Positions 15,872-25,438 of a stretch of 64,000 bases of DNA are shown here, one piece after another. Location: positions 186,001 to 250,000 of the forward strand of contig PAPM01000047.1 of assembly GCA_002708905.1 (NCBI GenBank), written 5' to 3'. The notes beneath the pieces are model-generated. The model was not told where the DNA came from. It searched no databases and was given only the letters and a program-made list of their open reading frames with translations. The position numbers and the translations under genes were made by a program. Every line of letters starts with the position of its first letter. Position 1 is the first letter of the stretch. Source of the DNA: Pseudomonadales bacterium (GTDB taxonomy: Bacteria > Pseudomonadota > Gammaproteobacteria > Pseudomonadales > Ketobacteraceae).

Positions 15872-17356
15872 TTATCCGTAGGCCAGATCCGATTCCGTTC
15901 CCGACATGGCATCGTTATACATATCCACGACCAGATCCTCATCCATGCGATATTCCTTCGCTAAGGCGATGGCATGGTTGATCAGGCGGGTGGCATTCGG
16001 TCGGGCGATGTCGTCCGGAATGTTCTGACCATCCGTGATATAGGCAATTGGTAGCTGCGACTCGATCGCAACACTTAAAGCCTCGCCCAAACTGGCCGAT
16101 TCGTCCAGTTTTGTGAGGATACAACCCTCAAGATTCAGATGTTTATATTCATTGATGGCCCGATCCAGGATGCGTCGCTGACTGGTCGAGGACAGCACCA
16201 GCCAGCGCTGGACATTACCCCCCATGCTTTCAATCATCGCCATCTGTTCCTGATGTACCTGATCTTTATGGCTTAATCCCGCAGTATCCACCAGTACCAG
16301 CTTCTTGCGGGACAGGGAACGCAGGGTGTGATCCAGGCTCGCCTGGTCAGTAACCACCCGCACCGGAACTTTCAGAATCCGACCCAGGGTACTGAGCTGC
16401 TCATGGCCGGCAATCCGGTAGCTGTCCGTGGTCACCAGCGCCAAATTTTCGGCGCCGTGTTCCAGCACAAAGCGGGTGGCGATTTTCGCAATGGTGGTGG
16501 TCTTACCTACTCCGGCCGGGCCGACGAAGGCAAATACTCCGCCGTGGGCAACAACGTCGTCGGGCAGCAGCGGCAGATCCCCGCTCAGTTCCAATAAAGC
16601 TTCCCGCCAGGCCTGCTTGATCTCGGTGTCCGGTTTCAGGTTCCGAATCAGCTTTCGGCACAGGGCGGGGGACAACCCCAAGCGTGACAATTTTTTGAAA
16701 ACGGACGCCTGCAGTGGATGACGATGGGAAAAACTGCCCCAGGACACGTTAGCCATCTGCACGTTGAGCATCTGACGCAACTGGTTCAGTTCGCCACGCA
16801 TGGCTGCCAGTTCCGTATTGTTTTGAGGCGCACTTTGTGGCGTGCCTTGAGTGCTCTGGGCAGGTCCTGATTGAACGGGGGCTGTACGGGCTGCAATAGC
16901 CTGCTCTGCCCGGCTTATGGGTTGCTCCTGCGTTGCCTGAGCTCGACCCTGTTGACTCAACTGCACCTGTAAATCCCCGTCGTCATTGTCGTTAAGCTGT
17001 TGCAGCCACAGATCATTGAATTTTTGATTGGCCTGCTCCCGACGTTGCAGTGCCTCGATCAACTGTGCTTTATCTTCTGCGCTGGCATTTAGTGCCGCGC
17101 GCTGATCCAGTAAACGGGCTGGATCACCCTGCGCTGGTGAGCGCGCAGAATCCGCCATAAAATCCGGAATGTGATTCTCCCGCCGTTCGCGGGCTTTGTG
17201 CTGTTCAACAAACTCGTCATAATCAGCCGCCGCCACAATCTCAATTCCCTCCGCCACTTTACGGTTGGAAAGGATAACGGCTTCTGCTCCCAGTTCCTCA
17301 CGAACCAACTTCAAAGCCTGGCGCATATCGGCTGCAATGAATTTTCTTGTGTTCAT
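15872..17356 (-). CDS. flhF: FlhF, SRP-type GTPase for polar flagellar placement
   Basis: A 494-residue protein. It has a conserved N-terminal start (RKFIAADMRQALKLVREELG), a Gln/Ala-rich disordered middle (about 75-190), a helical N-like domain, and the G domain with P-loop GPAGVGKTTTIAKIATRF, a VTTDSYRIAGHEQL box and VDTAGL. FlhF recruits early flagellar parts to the pole and works against FleN. It is downstream of flhA with a 37-base gap. Confidence 0.96.
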   Translation of the reverse strand: MNTRKFIAADMRQALKLVREELGAEAVILSNRKVAEGIEIVAAADYDEFVEQHKARERRENHIPDFMADSARSPAQGDPARLLDQRAALNASAEDKAQLIEALQRREQANQKFNDLWLQQLNDNDDGDLQVQLSQQGRAQATQEQPISRAEQAIAARTAPVQSGPAQSTQGTPQSAPQNNTELAAMRGELNQLRQMLNVQMANVSWGSFSHRHPLQASVFKKLSRLGLSPALCRKLIRNLKPDTEIKQAWREALLELSGDLPLLPDDVVAHGGVFAFVGPAGVGKTTTIAKIATRFVLEHGAENLALVTTDSYRIAGHEQLSTLGRILKVPVRVVTDQASLDHTLRSLSRKKLVLVDTAGLSHKDQVHQEQMAMIESMGGNVQRWLVLSSTSQRRILDRAINEYKHLNLEGCILTKLDESASLGEALSVAIESQLPIAYITDGQNIPDDIARPNATRLINHAIALAKEYRMDEDLVVDMYNDAMSGTESDLAYG

Positions 17357-17393
17357 GATTGTCTATCCTCGCTGCTTCAACGGCTGTTATCGG

Positions 17394-19511
17394 TTATTGG
17401 CCCACAGAAGCGGTAATGGTGATCTGTTTGTTGTCCGGTATCTCGTTATACGAGAGCACATTCAAGCCCTGTACGCTGAAGCGAAGGAACCGTGACAGCA
17501 TGGGTCGAATCCCGGCCGATACCAGCAGCACGGCTGGGTTACCTGCCAACTCCTGCTTCTGCACCGCTTCCGATACAGAGCGCTGAAGTTTTTCTGCCAA
17601 ACTCGGTTCGATGACGGCATCGCTGGCGGTACCGCCAGAATTCAGAGCTTGTTGTACTGCTTGTAGCAACAACTGTTCCAATTCGGGCTGCAGGGTTATG
17701 ACAGGTAGCTCACGCCCCACGCCATATATGGTCTGGACGATCATGCGGGACAGCGCCACCCGCGCCGCCGATGTCAGAGCGTCAGCGTCTTGACTCTTGG
17801 GTGCGATCTCCGCCAACGCTTCGGCAATGGTTCGAATATCGCGAATGGGTACGTCTTCCTGCAGCAGGTTCTGCAGCACTTTATGCAACTTGCTCAACGG
17901 CAGTGGATTCGGCACCAGGTTTTCAACCAGTTTGGGCGACGCTTTCTGCAGGTTTTCCAGCAGCTTTTGTACTTCCTCAAAGCCCAACAATTCATGGGAA
18001 TGGCGCAGCATGACTTGGTTGATATGAGTCGCCACCACGGTACTGGCGTCCACCACCGTATAACCCATGGTTTGCGCCTGATCACGCTGGGAAGGCTCAA
18101 TCCAGACTGCATCCAGGCCGAATGCGGGATCTTTGCACTCAATACCGTTGATGCTGCCGAACACCTGTCCCGGGTTAATCGCCAGTTCGCGGTCGGCGTG
18201 AATCTCAGCTTCATCGATGGCCACACCCATCAACGTTATGCGGTAGGCATTGGGCAGCAAATCCAGGTTGTCGCGAATGTGTACCGAGGGCATCAGGAAG
18301 CCAAGTTCCTGGGAAAGCTTCTTACGTACCCCTTTGATACGACCCAGCAGCTGTCCACCCTGGGACTTGTCCACCAGTGGAATCAACCGGTAACCCACTT
18401 CCAGGCCAATGGAATCAACCGGCTGCACATCATCCCAACCAAGTTCTTTGAATTCGCTTTCGCGTTGCGCTGCGATCTCTTCCATTTTCTTGGCATCTTT
18501 TTCTTCTTCCTGCGCCTGACCACCCTCCGCCTGCCGACGATAGTAGATCCAGTAGGCGCCACCGGCACACAGAGTCGCCAAGCCAAGAAACGCAAAATGC
18601 GGCATACCGGGAATCACACCCATGATGCCCAGAATGACGGCAGAAATCGCAAGGGCCTGGGGTGATCCAAACATCTGCATCATCACCTGATCACCCAGAT
18701 CCTGGGAACTGTTGACCCGGGTAACGATAATGGCAGCCGCTGTGGACAACAAGAGCGAGGGAATCTGAGCCACCAGACCATCACCGATGGTCAGCAAGGC
18801 GTAGACTTTTAATGCTTCACCAAAGCCAAGATTGTACTGGGCCATACCGATGGCCAGTCCGCCAATGATGTTGATCAACAGAATCAGAATACCGGCAATG
18901 GCATCACCGCGAACAAATTTGCTGGCACCATCCATAGCACCATAGAAGTCTGCTTCCTGAGACACTTCCGCCCGGCGTTGCTTGGCTTCTTCCTGGTCGA
19001 TAATCCCTGCGTTCAAATCCGCATCGATGGACATCTGCTTACCAGGCATAGCATCCAGGGTAAAACGCGCACTGACTTCCGAGATACGACCAGCACCTTT
19101 GGTGACCACCACAAAGTTGATGATCACCAGGATCAGGAACACCACCAAACCCACAGCGTAGTTCCCGCCAATCACCACCTCACCAAAGGACTGGATAACC
19201 TTACCGGCGGCGTCCCCGCCTTCATGACCCCGCAACAGAACCACCCGGGTAGAGGCGACGTTCAACGCCAGTCGTAACAAGGTTGCAATCAACAGCACCG
19301 TCGGAAAAATGGCGAACTCTAATGGACGCATGGTGTACACAGACACCAGCAGCACCACCAGGGCCAGCGCAATATTGAACGTGAAAAGTACGTCCAGCAG
19401 GATGGACGGCATGGGCAAAGTCATCATTGCCATGATGATCAGCAGGAATATGGGAGCGCCCCAGTTCCCCTGCTTCAGTATGTTTCCGGTTTGAGTTGCA
19501 ACTGCCGCCAT
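17394..19511 (-). CDS. flhA: FlhA, flagellar type III export gate
   Basis: A 705-residue FHIPEP-family protein. The N-terminal half has about eight membrane helices with the signature LPTVLLIATLLRLALNVAST and GHEGGDAAGKVIQSFG region. The C-terminal half is the cytoplasmic ring domain that receives substrate-chaperone complexes. The ATG at 19511 (MAAVATQ) has AAGGG 7 bases upstream and gives the normal N-terminus; the longer frame from 19562 lacks support. A sigma-54 type element lies 60-75 bases upstream. Confidence 0.96.
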   Translation of the reverse strand: MAAVATQTGNILKQGNWGAPIFLLIIMAMMTLPMPSILLDVLFTFNIALALVVLLVSVYTMRPLEFAIFPTVLLIATLLRLALNVASTRVVLLRGHEGGDAAGKVIQSFGEVVIGGNYAVGLVVFLILVIINFVVVTKGAGRISEVSARFTLDAMPGKQMSIDADLNAGIIDQEEAKQRRAEVSQEADFYGAMDGASKFVRGDAIAGILILLINIIGGLAIGMAQYNLGFGEALKVYALLTIGDGLVAQIPSLLLSTAAAIIVTRVNSSQDLGDQVMMQMFGSPQALAISAVILGIMGVIPGMPHFAFLGLATLCAGGAYWIYYRRQAEGGQAQEEEKDAKKMEEIAAQRESEFKELGWDDVQPVDSIGLEVGYRLIPLVDKSQGGQLLGRIKGVRKKLSQELGFLMPSVHIRDNLDLLPNAYRITLMGVAIDEAEIHADRELAINPGQVFGSINGIECKDPAFGLDAVWIEPSQRDQAQTMGYTVVDASTVVATHINQVMLRHSHELLGFEEVQKLLENLQKASPKLVENLVPNPLPLSKLHKVLQNLLQEDVPIRDIRTIAEALAEIAPKSQDADALTSAARVALSRMIVQTIYGVGRELPVITLQPELEQLLLQAVQQALNSGGTASDAVIEPSLAEKLQRSVSEAVQKQELAGNPAVLLVSAGIRPMLSRFLRFSVQGLNVLSYNEIPDNKQITITASVGQ

Positions 19512-19570
19512 AACACCCTTGTCCTGCCATAACAAAAAATTGACACTTTGATTGTGTCTCAAGGGTATAC

Positions 19571-19586
19571 CGCAAAGATCATGCCC
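19571..19586 (-). promoter_or_regulatory. Sigma-54 type promoter of flhA-flhF-fleN-fliA
   Basis: The minus strand reads GGGCATGATCTTTGCG, with GG and GC separated by exactly 10 bases as in the TGGCAC-N5-TTGC consensus. The expected start is about 45-50 bases before the flhA ATG at 19511. Known FleQ/sigma-54 control of flhA in Pseudomonas agrees. An imperfect match at the first base and at the sixth (T for C) lowers certainty. Confidence 0.6.
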
Positions 19587-19613
19587 GAACGGGCAAACAG
19601 ATGATTTTAAATG

Positions 19614-20750
19614 TTATTCATCTTTTCTCAGGTCTTCAGGAACCGGGAAATCCGGCACCGTGCCAGGATTAGGGCCTTTGCCCTTCTGGAACTGCTGTAA
19701 CTGGAATACGTAAGCCAATACCTGGGCCACGGCAAGGAACAAACCCTGCGGAATCTCCCTCTCCAACTCCGTATGGTAATAAATGGAACGGGCCAAAGGC
19801 GGAGAATTCAAAATCATCACATCATTGGCCAACGCCACTTTCTTGATCTGCATGGCAATGTGATCCGCCCCTTTCGCTACCAATATCGGCGCCAGCATCT
19901 TGTCCGGATCATACTTTAACGCCACGGCATAGTGTGTGGGGTTGGTAATGACCACATCCGCATCCGGCACAGCTGACATCATACGACTCTGGGCTATTTC
20001 ACGCTGCTTGGAACGCAGCTTGCTCTTAACTTCCGGCTTACCTTCCGTATCCTTATATTCGTCCTTCACTTCCTGCTTGGTCATCTTCAGCTGCTTGTTG
20101 TGCTGATAGAGCTGGAACGGCACATCAATCGCCGCCACCACCAGCAGCGTGCAGGACAATATGAATAAGGCCCAGGCAACGATGGAAATCCCCTCTGCCA
20201 TGGCTTCATGGGGTGGCAAAAAACCCAACTCCATAAAACGATTGCGATTATGATCCAGAATCAGAATCGCAACCGTCGACACCAAGCCAAATTTGGATAC
20301 CGCTTTCAGAATCTCCATCAGGGACTGCGTGGAAAACATCTTCTTCAGTCCGGTGAGAGGATTCAGTTTACTCAGTTTGGGTGCCAGGGCTTTGGTGGAA
20401 AAATTCAGGCCGCCTACCAACGGAGGAATCATCACCGCCGCCAGCACGACTGCAATATAAAACGGGATTAATGCAGTAAACGCAGTTTTGGCAGAAACGA
20501 TCAGAGAATCCACCATCACATCCGGTGACATCAACACGTCTCGTTCAAGCTCGTAATTCAACTCAAACACCGACTGGGCTGCGTCAAACAGAAGCCCCCC
20601 GGACATCAGCAAACCAGCGGCTCCGAATATCATTACAGCAACCCCACCCAATTCACGGGAACGGGGTATCTGGCCCTTCTCCCTGGCCTCCTGAATTTTT
20701 TTCTGGGTGGGTTCTTCCGAGCGTTCTTGCCCGTCGTCGTTCTCGGCCAT
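19614..20750 (-). CDS. flhB: FlhB, export-gate protein with substrate-specificity switch
   Basis: A 378-residue protein. The N-terminus is charged (GQERSEEPTQKKIQEAREKG), with four membrane segments (about 35-55, 90-112, 150-170, 188-210), a linker helix and the cytoplasmic domain. The self-cleavage site NPTH is at residues 270-273 and intact. A short Pro-rich tail follows. It starts directly after the fliR stop codon (TAG ATG). The stand-alone copy of its C-domain is flhX at 3155-3469. Confidence 0.96.
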   Translation of the reverse strand: MAENDDGQERSEEPTQKKIQEAREKGQIPRSRELGGVAVMIFGAAGLLMSGGLLFDAAQSVFELNYELERDVLMSPDVMVDSLIVSAKTAFTALIPFYIAVVLAAVMIPPLVGGLNFSTKALAPKLSKLNPLTGLKKMFSTQSLMEILKAVSKFGLVSTVAILILDHNRNRFMELGFLPPHEAMAEGISIVAWALFILSCTLLVVAAIDVPFQLYQHNKQLKMTKQEVKDEYKDTEGKPEVKSKLRSKQREIAQSRMMSAVPDADVVITNPTHYAVALKYDPDKMLAPILVAKGADHIAMQIKKVALANDVMILNSPPLARSIYYHTELEREIPQGLFLAVAQVLAYVFQLQQFQKGKGPNPGTVPDFPVPEDLRKDE

Positions 20751-21524
20751 CTATTTCACCATCTGCCGCAGAAACTCAAAAGACTCTTCGCTTAAATGCT
20801 CGTATTGAGGCAGAATGTTCGACAATGTCAGCCAGATAATGATCAAACCCATCACCATGGTGAAGGGAAAACCTACTGCAATGATGTTCATCTGTGGAGC
20901 CACTCGGCTGATCACACCAAAGGACACATTTACCACCAAAAGTGCAATAATGGAAGGCAACGCCACCAGCACCGACCCCGTGAACATCCAGCTTCCCAAA
21001 CGCACCACTTCCAGATAGTTGTCCAGCACAATTCCGATGGTGCCAACCGGTAGCTGTTCAAAACTGGTGCCGATCAAATACATCACCGCAAGGTGCCCGT
21101 TTAACGCAAAGAATAGCAAGTTAACCGTCATCAAGTAGAGTTGGCTGATGGAGGCCACACTCACACCGTTCACCGGATCCACCATCAGGGCAAACCCCAA
21201 GCCGTTCTGCATCGCAACAATCTGGCCGCCGATTACAAAAATCTGAAACAGCAGCTGCACCACGAACCCCATCAATACTCCGATCATGATCTGTTGCAGA
21301 ATGATGAGGAATGACTCCACCGAAAGCAGTTCGATCATCGGCACCGGGCCAATCATGGGCGCCACCACCAGTGTCACGCCTACCGCCAATCCCAGGCGAA
21401 TACGGGTGGGCACCAGCTGGGTACTGAGAATGGGCATCACCATAAAGAACGCCGCAATCCGACAGAAGGGCCAGGCATATTGGCCGATCCATTGGTACAG
21501 CTGGTCTATGGCAATTTCAAACAT
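20751..21524 (-). CDS. fliR: FliR, flagellar export-gate membrane protein
   Basis: A 257-residue polytopic protein of the FliR/SctT family. It has RIAAFFMVMPILSTQLVPTRIR near the N-terminus and the conserved GFVVQLLFQIFVIGGQIVAMQNGLGFA region. Together with FliP5 and FliQ4 it forms the export channel. It sits 3 bases after fliQ and directly abuts flhB. Confidence 0.95.
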   Translation of the reverse strand: MFEIAIDQLYQWIGQYAWPFCRIAAFFMVMPILSTQLVPTRIRLGLAVGVTLVVAPMIGPVPMIELLSVESFLIILQQIMIGVLMGFVVQLLFQIFVIGGQIVAMQNGLGFALMVDPVNGVSVASISQLYLMTVNLLFFALNGHLAVMYLIGTSFEQLPVGTIGIVLDNYLEVVRLGSWMFTGSVLVALPSIIALLVVNVSFGVISRVAPQMNIIAVGFPFTMVMGLIIIWLTLSNILPQYEHLSEESFEFLRQMVK

Positions 21525-21527
21525 GAA

Positions 21528-21797
21528 TCACCCCAGCAATGTGGGCATTTCCACGAGGATTTTCATGGCAAAGTCATGGACCAAATTGCCTAGCCAAGGT
21601 CCCATCACTATTAGCGTTGCCAGAGTAATCAACAGGCGGGGCAAGAAACTCAAGGTTTGTTCATTGATTTGAGTGGCAGCCTGGAACACGGAGACCACCA
21701 ACCCCACCACCAGACTGGGAATGATAATCACCGACACCATGACCATTGCTATGTAGAGGCCCTCACGCATGAGGTCTGATACCACTTCCGGTGACAT
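21528..21797 (-). CDS. fliQ: FliQ, flagellar export-gate membrane protein
   Basis: An 89-residue two-helix protein (about 15-40 and 52-78) of the FliQ/SctS family, with the conserved loop VSVFQAATQINEQTLSFLPR. The ATG at 21797 has a strong GAGGAGG site 6 bases upstream; the longer open frame overlaps fliP and is not needed. Confidence 0.95.
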   Translation of the reverse strand: MSPEVVSDLMREGLYIAMVMVSVIIIPSLVVGLVVSVFQAATQINEQTLSFLPRLLITLATLIVMGPWLGNLVHDFAMKILVEMPTLLG

Positions 21798-21807
21798 AAC
21801 CGCCTCC

Positions 21808-22569
21808 TCAGAGTCCGAAACTGCCTGCCAGTGTGCCCACCACCATGGCCCAACCATCAATGAACACAAACAGCATAATCTTGAATGGCAATGACACAAT
21901 CATGGGGGACAACATCATCATACCCAGGGCCATCAATACACTGGCCACCACCAGATCAATAATCAGGAAGGGAATGAAAAGTAAAAAACCGATTTGAAAG
22001 GCTGTTTTCAACTCACTGGTGACAAACGCGGGAATCACAATGGTCAGTGGCACTTCTTCCAATGAACTGAATTTTTGATCTTCTCCTGCTAATTCTACGA
22101 ACAGGTTCAGATCCGCTTCCCGGGTCTGGGCCAACATAAACTGACGCATGGGAACGCTGGCGGTTTCCAGTGCTTCCAAAGCACCCATTTGTTCATTCAT
22201 ATAAGGTTGAATAGCTTGTGCGTGTATCTGCTTAAATACCGGTGCCATCACAAACACCGTCAGGAACAATGCCAAGCCAATTAGAATTTGGTTGGAGGGG
22301 GTCTGCTGTAAACCAATGGCCTGCCGCAGAATACCAAAAACAACGATGATCCTAGTGAATGCGGTCATCATCATGATGATGGCAGGAATAAACGACAGCA
22401 TGGTCATCAGGATGACCACTTGCAGCGTTACAGAATAGCTTTGGGAACCATCGTCGTTGCTGGTGACACTAAGCGCTGGCAATGAAAAAGGATCAGCCGC
22501 CCAGCTTGGGGAAGACCACAACAAGAGAGGAAACACCAGCATCAGAATCCGGATGCAAAACCTATTCAT
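21808..22569 (-). CDS. fliP: FliP, flagellar export-gate membrane protein
   Basis: A 253-residue protein with a cleavable signal peptide (ends near SSPSWA), then the FliP core. Conserved segments include [25 protein letters not shown] and the C-terminal [23 protein letters not shown]. It forms the FliPQR pore. Its start overlaps the fliO stop by 8 bases, indicating coupled translation. Confidence 0.96.
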   Translation of the reverse strand: MNRFCIRILMLVFPLLLWSSPSWAADPFSLPALSVTSNDDGSQSYSVTLQVVILMTMLSFIPAIIMMMTAFTRIIVVFGILRQAIGLQQTPSNQILIGLALFLTVFVMAPVFKQIHAQAIQPYMNEQMGALEALETASVPMRQFMLAQTREADLNLFVELAGEDQKFSSLEEVPLTIVIPAFVTSELKTAFQIGFLLFIPFLIIDLVVASVLMALGMMMLSPMIVSLPFKIMLFVFIDGWAMVVGTLAGSFGL

Positions 22570-23110
22570 TTCCTGACACCCCAGCCTTTAACAGCTTACT
22601 CATCCGTTCAGAAAAATCCGTTTTTGGGACATTGGTTTCCGTCTCCTTAGGCGGTGTTGCAGTAATGGCTGGATCTCTGGCTTTACCAAATTCCTTCAAT
22701 CGGCTTATTTGGTGAGGAGTCACCCCCAACAGCAGCTTTTCACCCTCCACCTCCACCAGGATTATTTTTTCTTTCTGGCCCACGCTCATGGCACTGATCA
22801 TACGCATGTTGCTGCTGCCACCGGGCGTACCGATATTGAAACGCTTACTGATCCAAGCCAGTAGAAAGATGATTCCAAGCACCGCTGCAAGCCCTACAAC
22901 CATGCTGCCGACACCATTACTGCTATTGGCTTCACCGCGGCTCTCCAGCTCGTCTTTGAGACGAAATACAGGTTGCTCAGGGCCTTGCTCGGCCTCGGCT
23001 ACAGCAGTCATTACAGAATTGGGAGCAATGTCCGCCGCAGACTCTGAAACATCCGCCAGACAGGACGCCGAAGCTAGCCACAAAAAAATGATCGGAATGA
23101 ATCGTTTCAT
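22562..23110 (-). CDS. fliO: FliO, assembly factor for the FliP ring
   Basis: About 182 residues, with a signal-like hydrophobic N-terminus, one further membrane helix (about residues 68-88, [22 protein letters not shown]), and a cytoplasmic domain with [21 protein letters not shown], the conserved FliO core. The ATG at 23110 is preferred over a longer frame beginning within fliN. The gene lies 7 bases after fliN. Confidence 0.92.
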   Translation of the reverse strand: MKRFIPIIFLWLASASCLADVSESAADIAPNSVMTAVAEAEQGPEQPVFRLKDELESRGEANSSNGVGSMVVGLAAVLGIIFLLAWISKRFNIGTPGGSSNMRMISAMSVGQKEKIILVEVEGEKLLLGVTPHQISRLKEFGKARDPAITATPPKETETNVPKTDFSERMSKLLKAGVSGNE

Positions 23111-23117
23111 GTAGGAG

Positions 23118-23528
23118 TTAGCCCAGTTTTTTGATGCGCTCAGTGGGACTGATGACATCCGTGAGGCGAATACCGAATTTCTCATTCACCACCACCACCT
23201 CACCATGGGCGATCAGGGTTCCATTCACCAGGACATCCAATGGCTCGCCCGCCAGCCGATCCAGCTCGATGACCGAGCCCTGATTCAGCTGCAACAGGTT
23301 TCGAATACTGATATTGGTACTGCCCACTTCCATGGAGAGCGTAACCGGGATATCCAGTATCACGTCCATATTGGGACTGTTTTCCGGGGAAAACGGTACT
23401 GCACGGTCGCTTAATGATTCCAGAGGGGCCGCCTGTACGTCCTCTTCCGGCGCGTCCTGTTCCGCTAACGCAGCGGCCCACTCATCGGCCAGAGCATCAT
23501 CATCAACGGGTTTATCTTCATCTGTCAT
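23118..23528 (-). CDS. fliN: FliN, flagellar motor switch protein
   Basis: A 136-residue protein with an acidic N-terminal extension (to about 50) and the SpoA domain (NMDVILDIPVTLSMEVGSTN, then DRLAGEPLDVLVNGTLIAHGE and the C-terminal DVISPTERIKKLG). It forms the bottom of the C-ring with FliM and binds CheY-P and FliH. The gene order fliM-fliN-fliO is standard. Confidence 0.96.
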   Translation of the reverse strand: MTDEDKPVDDDALADEWAAALAEQDAPEEDVQAAPLESLSDRAVPFSPENSPNMDVILDIPVTLSMEVGSTNISIRNLLQLNQGSVIELDRLAGEPLDVLVNGTLIAHGEVVVVNEKFGIRLTDVISPTERIKKLG

Positions 23529-23545
23529 TGCAATTACTCCAAATG

Positions 23546-24595
23546 TCAGGCTTTGGCCTGCTCATCCTCGTCATTCAAAATCTGTTTGCGCATCCAACTC
23601 AACCTGGACTCTTTACCACTTTCGGAATCCTTTCGTTCCACCTTGCTCATGACCTGTAGCGCCAGGTTGCCATTAGCTTCGCCCAGCTTGCCGCGAAAGG
23701 CCGGGATACCATTGGCCAACATCAAAACGCTGTCGGGCATTTCAATGGGAATAATGTCCCCGGCTTTAAGCTTGGCCAGTTCCGTTAAACGCATTTTCTT
23801 CTGACAAAGCTTTCCTTTAAGCTCAACTCTGGCGCCCATAATTTCATCGCGGAGGGATTTCATCCAACGCTCATCCTGGTCGCCGATATCGCTTTGCACC
23901 CCTGCGTCCAGCACTTCCCGCAACGGTTCAATCATGGAGTACGGCAGGGTCAGATGCATTTCTCCGCCACCACCATCCAGCTCCACGTGAAAGGAATTCA
24001 CCACCACGACTTCACTGGGGCTGACAATATTGGCCAGTGAGGGATTCACTTCAGCGCTGAGAAATTCGAATTTAACTGGAAGCACTGCTTTCCAGGCTTC
24101 CTGCATATCTACAAAAGCCTGCTCCAACACCATCTGCACCACCCGATTTTCTGTTGGAGTGAATTCGCGGCCTTCAATCTTCACATGACGGCCATCACCA
24201 CCAAAGAAGTTATCCACCAACTTAAACACCAACTTGGCATCCAGGATGAACAACGCCGTACCTTTGAGCGGCTTGATGCGAATCATATTTAACGAGGTGG
24301 GCACGTAAAGACTGTGAACATACTCACCGAACTTAATTACCTGAACGCCGCCCACTGATACGTCGGCAGTGCGACGCAACAGGTTAAACATACTGATGCG
24401 GGTATAGCGGGCAAAGCGTTCATTGATCATTTCCAGCGTGGGCATGCGCCCACGCACGATCCGGTCCTGAGTACTCAGGTCGTAGGACTGAATCCCATCT
24501 TCCGGCTCATCACCGCCGGTTTCAATGTCGCCATCGTCTACGCCGTGTAGCAGCGCATCGATTTCGTCCTGTGATAGTAGATCCTGTACAGCCAT
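23546..24595 (-). CDS. fliM: FliM, flagellar motor switch protein
   Basis: A 349-residue protein. The N-terminal CheY-P-binding peptide LLSQDEIDALLHGV is present, followed by the CheC-like middle domain with the conserved GGxG region (DNFFGGDGRH) and a C-terminal SpoA domain that pairs with FliN. It starts 2 bases after the fliL stop, so translation is probably coupled. Confidence 0.96.
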   Translation of the reverse strand: MAVQDLLSQDEIDALLHGVDDGDIETGGDEPEDGIQSYDLSTQDRIVRGRMPTLEMINERFARYTRISMFNLLRRTADVSVGGVQVIKFGEYVHSLYVPTSLNMIRIKPLKGTALFILDAKLVFKLVDNFFGGDGRHVKIEGREFTPTENRVVQMVLEQAFVDMQEAWKAVLPVKFEFLSAEVNPSLANIVSPSEVVVVNSFHVELDGGGGEMHLTLPYSMIEPLREVLDAGVQSDIGDQDERWMKSLRDEIMGARVELKGKLCQKKMRLTELAKLKAGDIIPIEMPDSVLMLANGIPAFRGKLGEANGNLALQVMSKVERKDSESGKESRLSWMRKQILNDEDEQAKA

Positions 24596-24597
24596 AA

Positions 24598-25149
24598 CTA
24601 TTGCATCACAAAGTTAGTAAACAACACCTGCTCAATCACAGGACCACCATTGCCCGCCATCAAACCAGCCTCCTCGCCTTCAGCAACCGGCGCTGAAGCA
24701 CCACCACTTTCTTCCAGCAAGATCTTCTGGATTTCTTCCAGCATGGTTTGACGCAGGGCTTCTTTGCCTTCAGTGGTACGCAGGGTTTCAAAATCCTGGG
24801 CTCCCAGGATCATCACCAAATTGTTGCGCACCAGCGGCATATGGGTGTTGATCAGATCAATCGCAGCAGCATCCCGGGTCATCACGGTGAGACTGATCTG
24901 CACGTAGCGTTGCCGCCCTTTCCATTGATAATTCACAACGAACGGTGGTTTGAAATCAAAATAAATAGCCGGCTTCTGAGTCGGTTCTAACGCTTCCTCC
25001 GGCACCGAATCATCACCACCGGACAACATGAAGAATGCAGCCACACCGCCGCCAATCAGCAGCACCACCAGTACCGCGATAATGATGAGTAACATCTTCG
25101 ACTTGGGTTTTTCCTGCTCTTCACCGTTTTTGTCGTCGTCGTCCGCCAT
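24598..25149 (-). CDS. fliL: FliL, basal-body/stator-associated membrane protein
   Basis: A 183-residue protein with a charged cytoplasmic N-terminus, one membrane helix (about 18-40), an acidic/Ser stretch, and the periplasmic FliL domain (AIYFDFKPPFVVNYQWKGRQRYVQISLTVMTRD). The protein supports stator function. GGAAGGTG lies about 8 bases upstream of the ATG. It is the first gene of fliLMNOPQR-flhB, behind a sigma-54 type promoter 37 bases upstream. Confidence 0.95.
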   Translation of the reverse strand: MADDDDKNGEEQEKPKSKMLLIIIAVLVVLLIGGGVAAFFMLSGGDDSVPEEALEPTQKPAIYFDFKPPFVVNYQWKGRQRYVQISLTVMTRDAAAIDLINTHMPLVRNNLVMILGAQDFETLRTTEGKEALRQTMLEEIQKILLEESGGASAPVAEGEEAGLMAGNGGPVIEQVLFTNFVMQ

Positions 25150-25185
25150 AAAAACACCTTCCGGATTTCCATTACCATGAACAAA

Positions 25186-25201
25186 AGCAAGGCCTGTACC
25201 A
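25186..25201 (-). promoter_or_regulatory. Sigma-54 type promoter of the fliL operon
   Basis: The minus strand reads TGGTACAGGCCTTGCT: TGG-T-AC, five bases, TTGCT, with the GG-GC distance of 10. Only one base departs from TGGCAC-N5-TTGC. The predicted start is about 25 bases before the fliL ATG. Confidence 0.82.
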
Positions 25202-25348
25202 AAACCATTTATCTAATAATTTCAGATAGTTAACTCGCCTCAGGCAAGCAACCTGAAAGCAACGTCAAAAATTCGGCCTACTCAGGGAAGTTTAGACAAG
25301 ATTCCCAGACCTGCCCGTCAAAATACCGCCAAGTGCTGGAAATGGTTG

Positions 25349-25389
25349 AAAAAAACAAAAGAAAGCGCGTTACCTCGCAAGGTACGCGC
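25349..25389 (-). terminator. Rho-independent terminator after fliK
   Basis: The inverted repeat GCGCGTTACC (25365-25374) / GGTACGCGC (25381-25389) has one bulged base and a 6-base loop. On the minus transcript it is followed by a long U-rich tract (25364 down to 25349). It lies about 50 bases beyond the fliK stop. The remaining 150 bases up to the fliL promoter show nothing else. Confidence 0.82.
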
Positions 25390-25438
25390 AGTTTGGATTA
25401 GAAAATAAAGACAGGTTGGTGCGGAATATTTGAGTTGA

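Noticed and set aside
19582-19595. Hairpin TGCCCG-AA-CGGGCA downstream of flhA promoter side, considered as a terminator
   Set aside because: The stem is only 6 bp, the loop 2 bases and no T-run follows on either strand.
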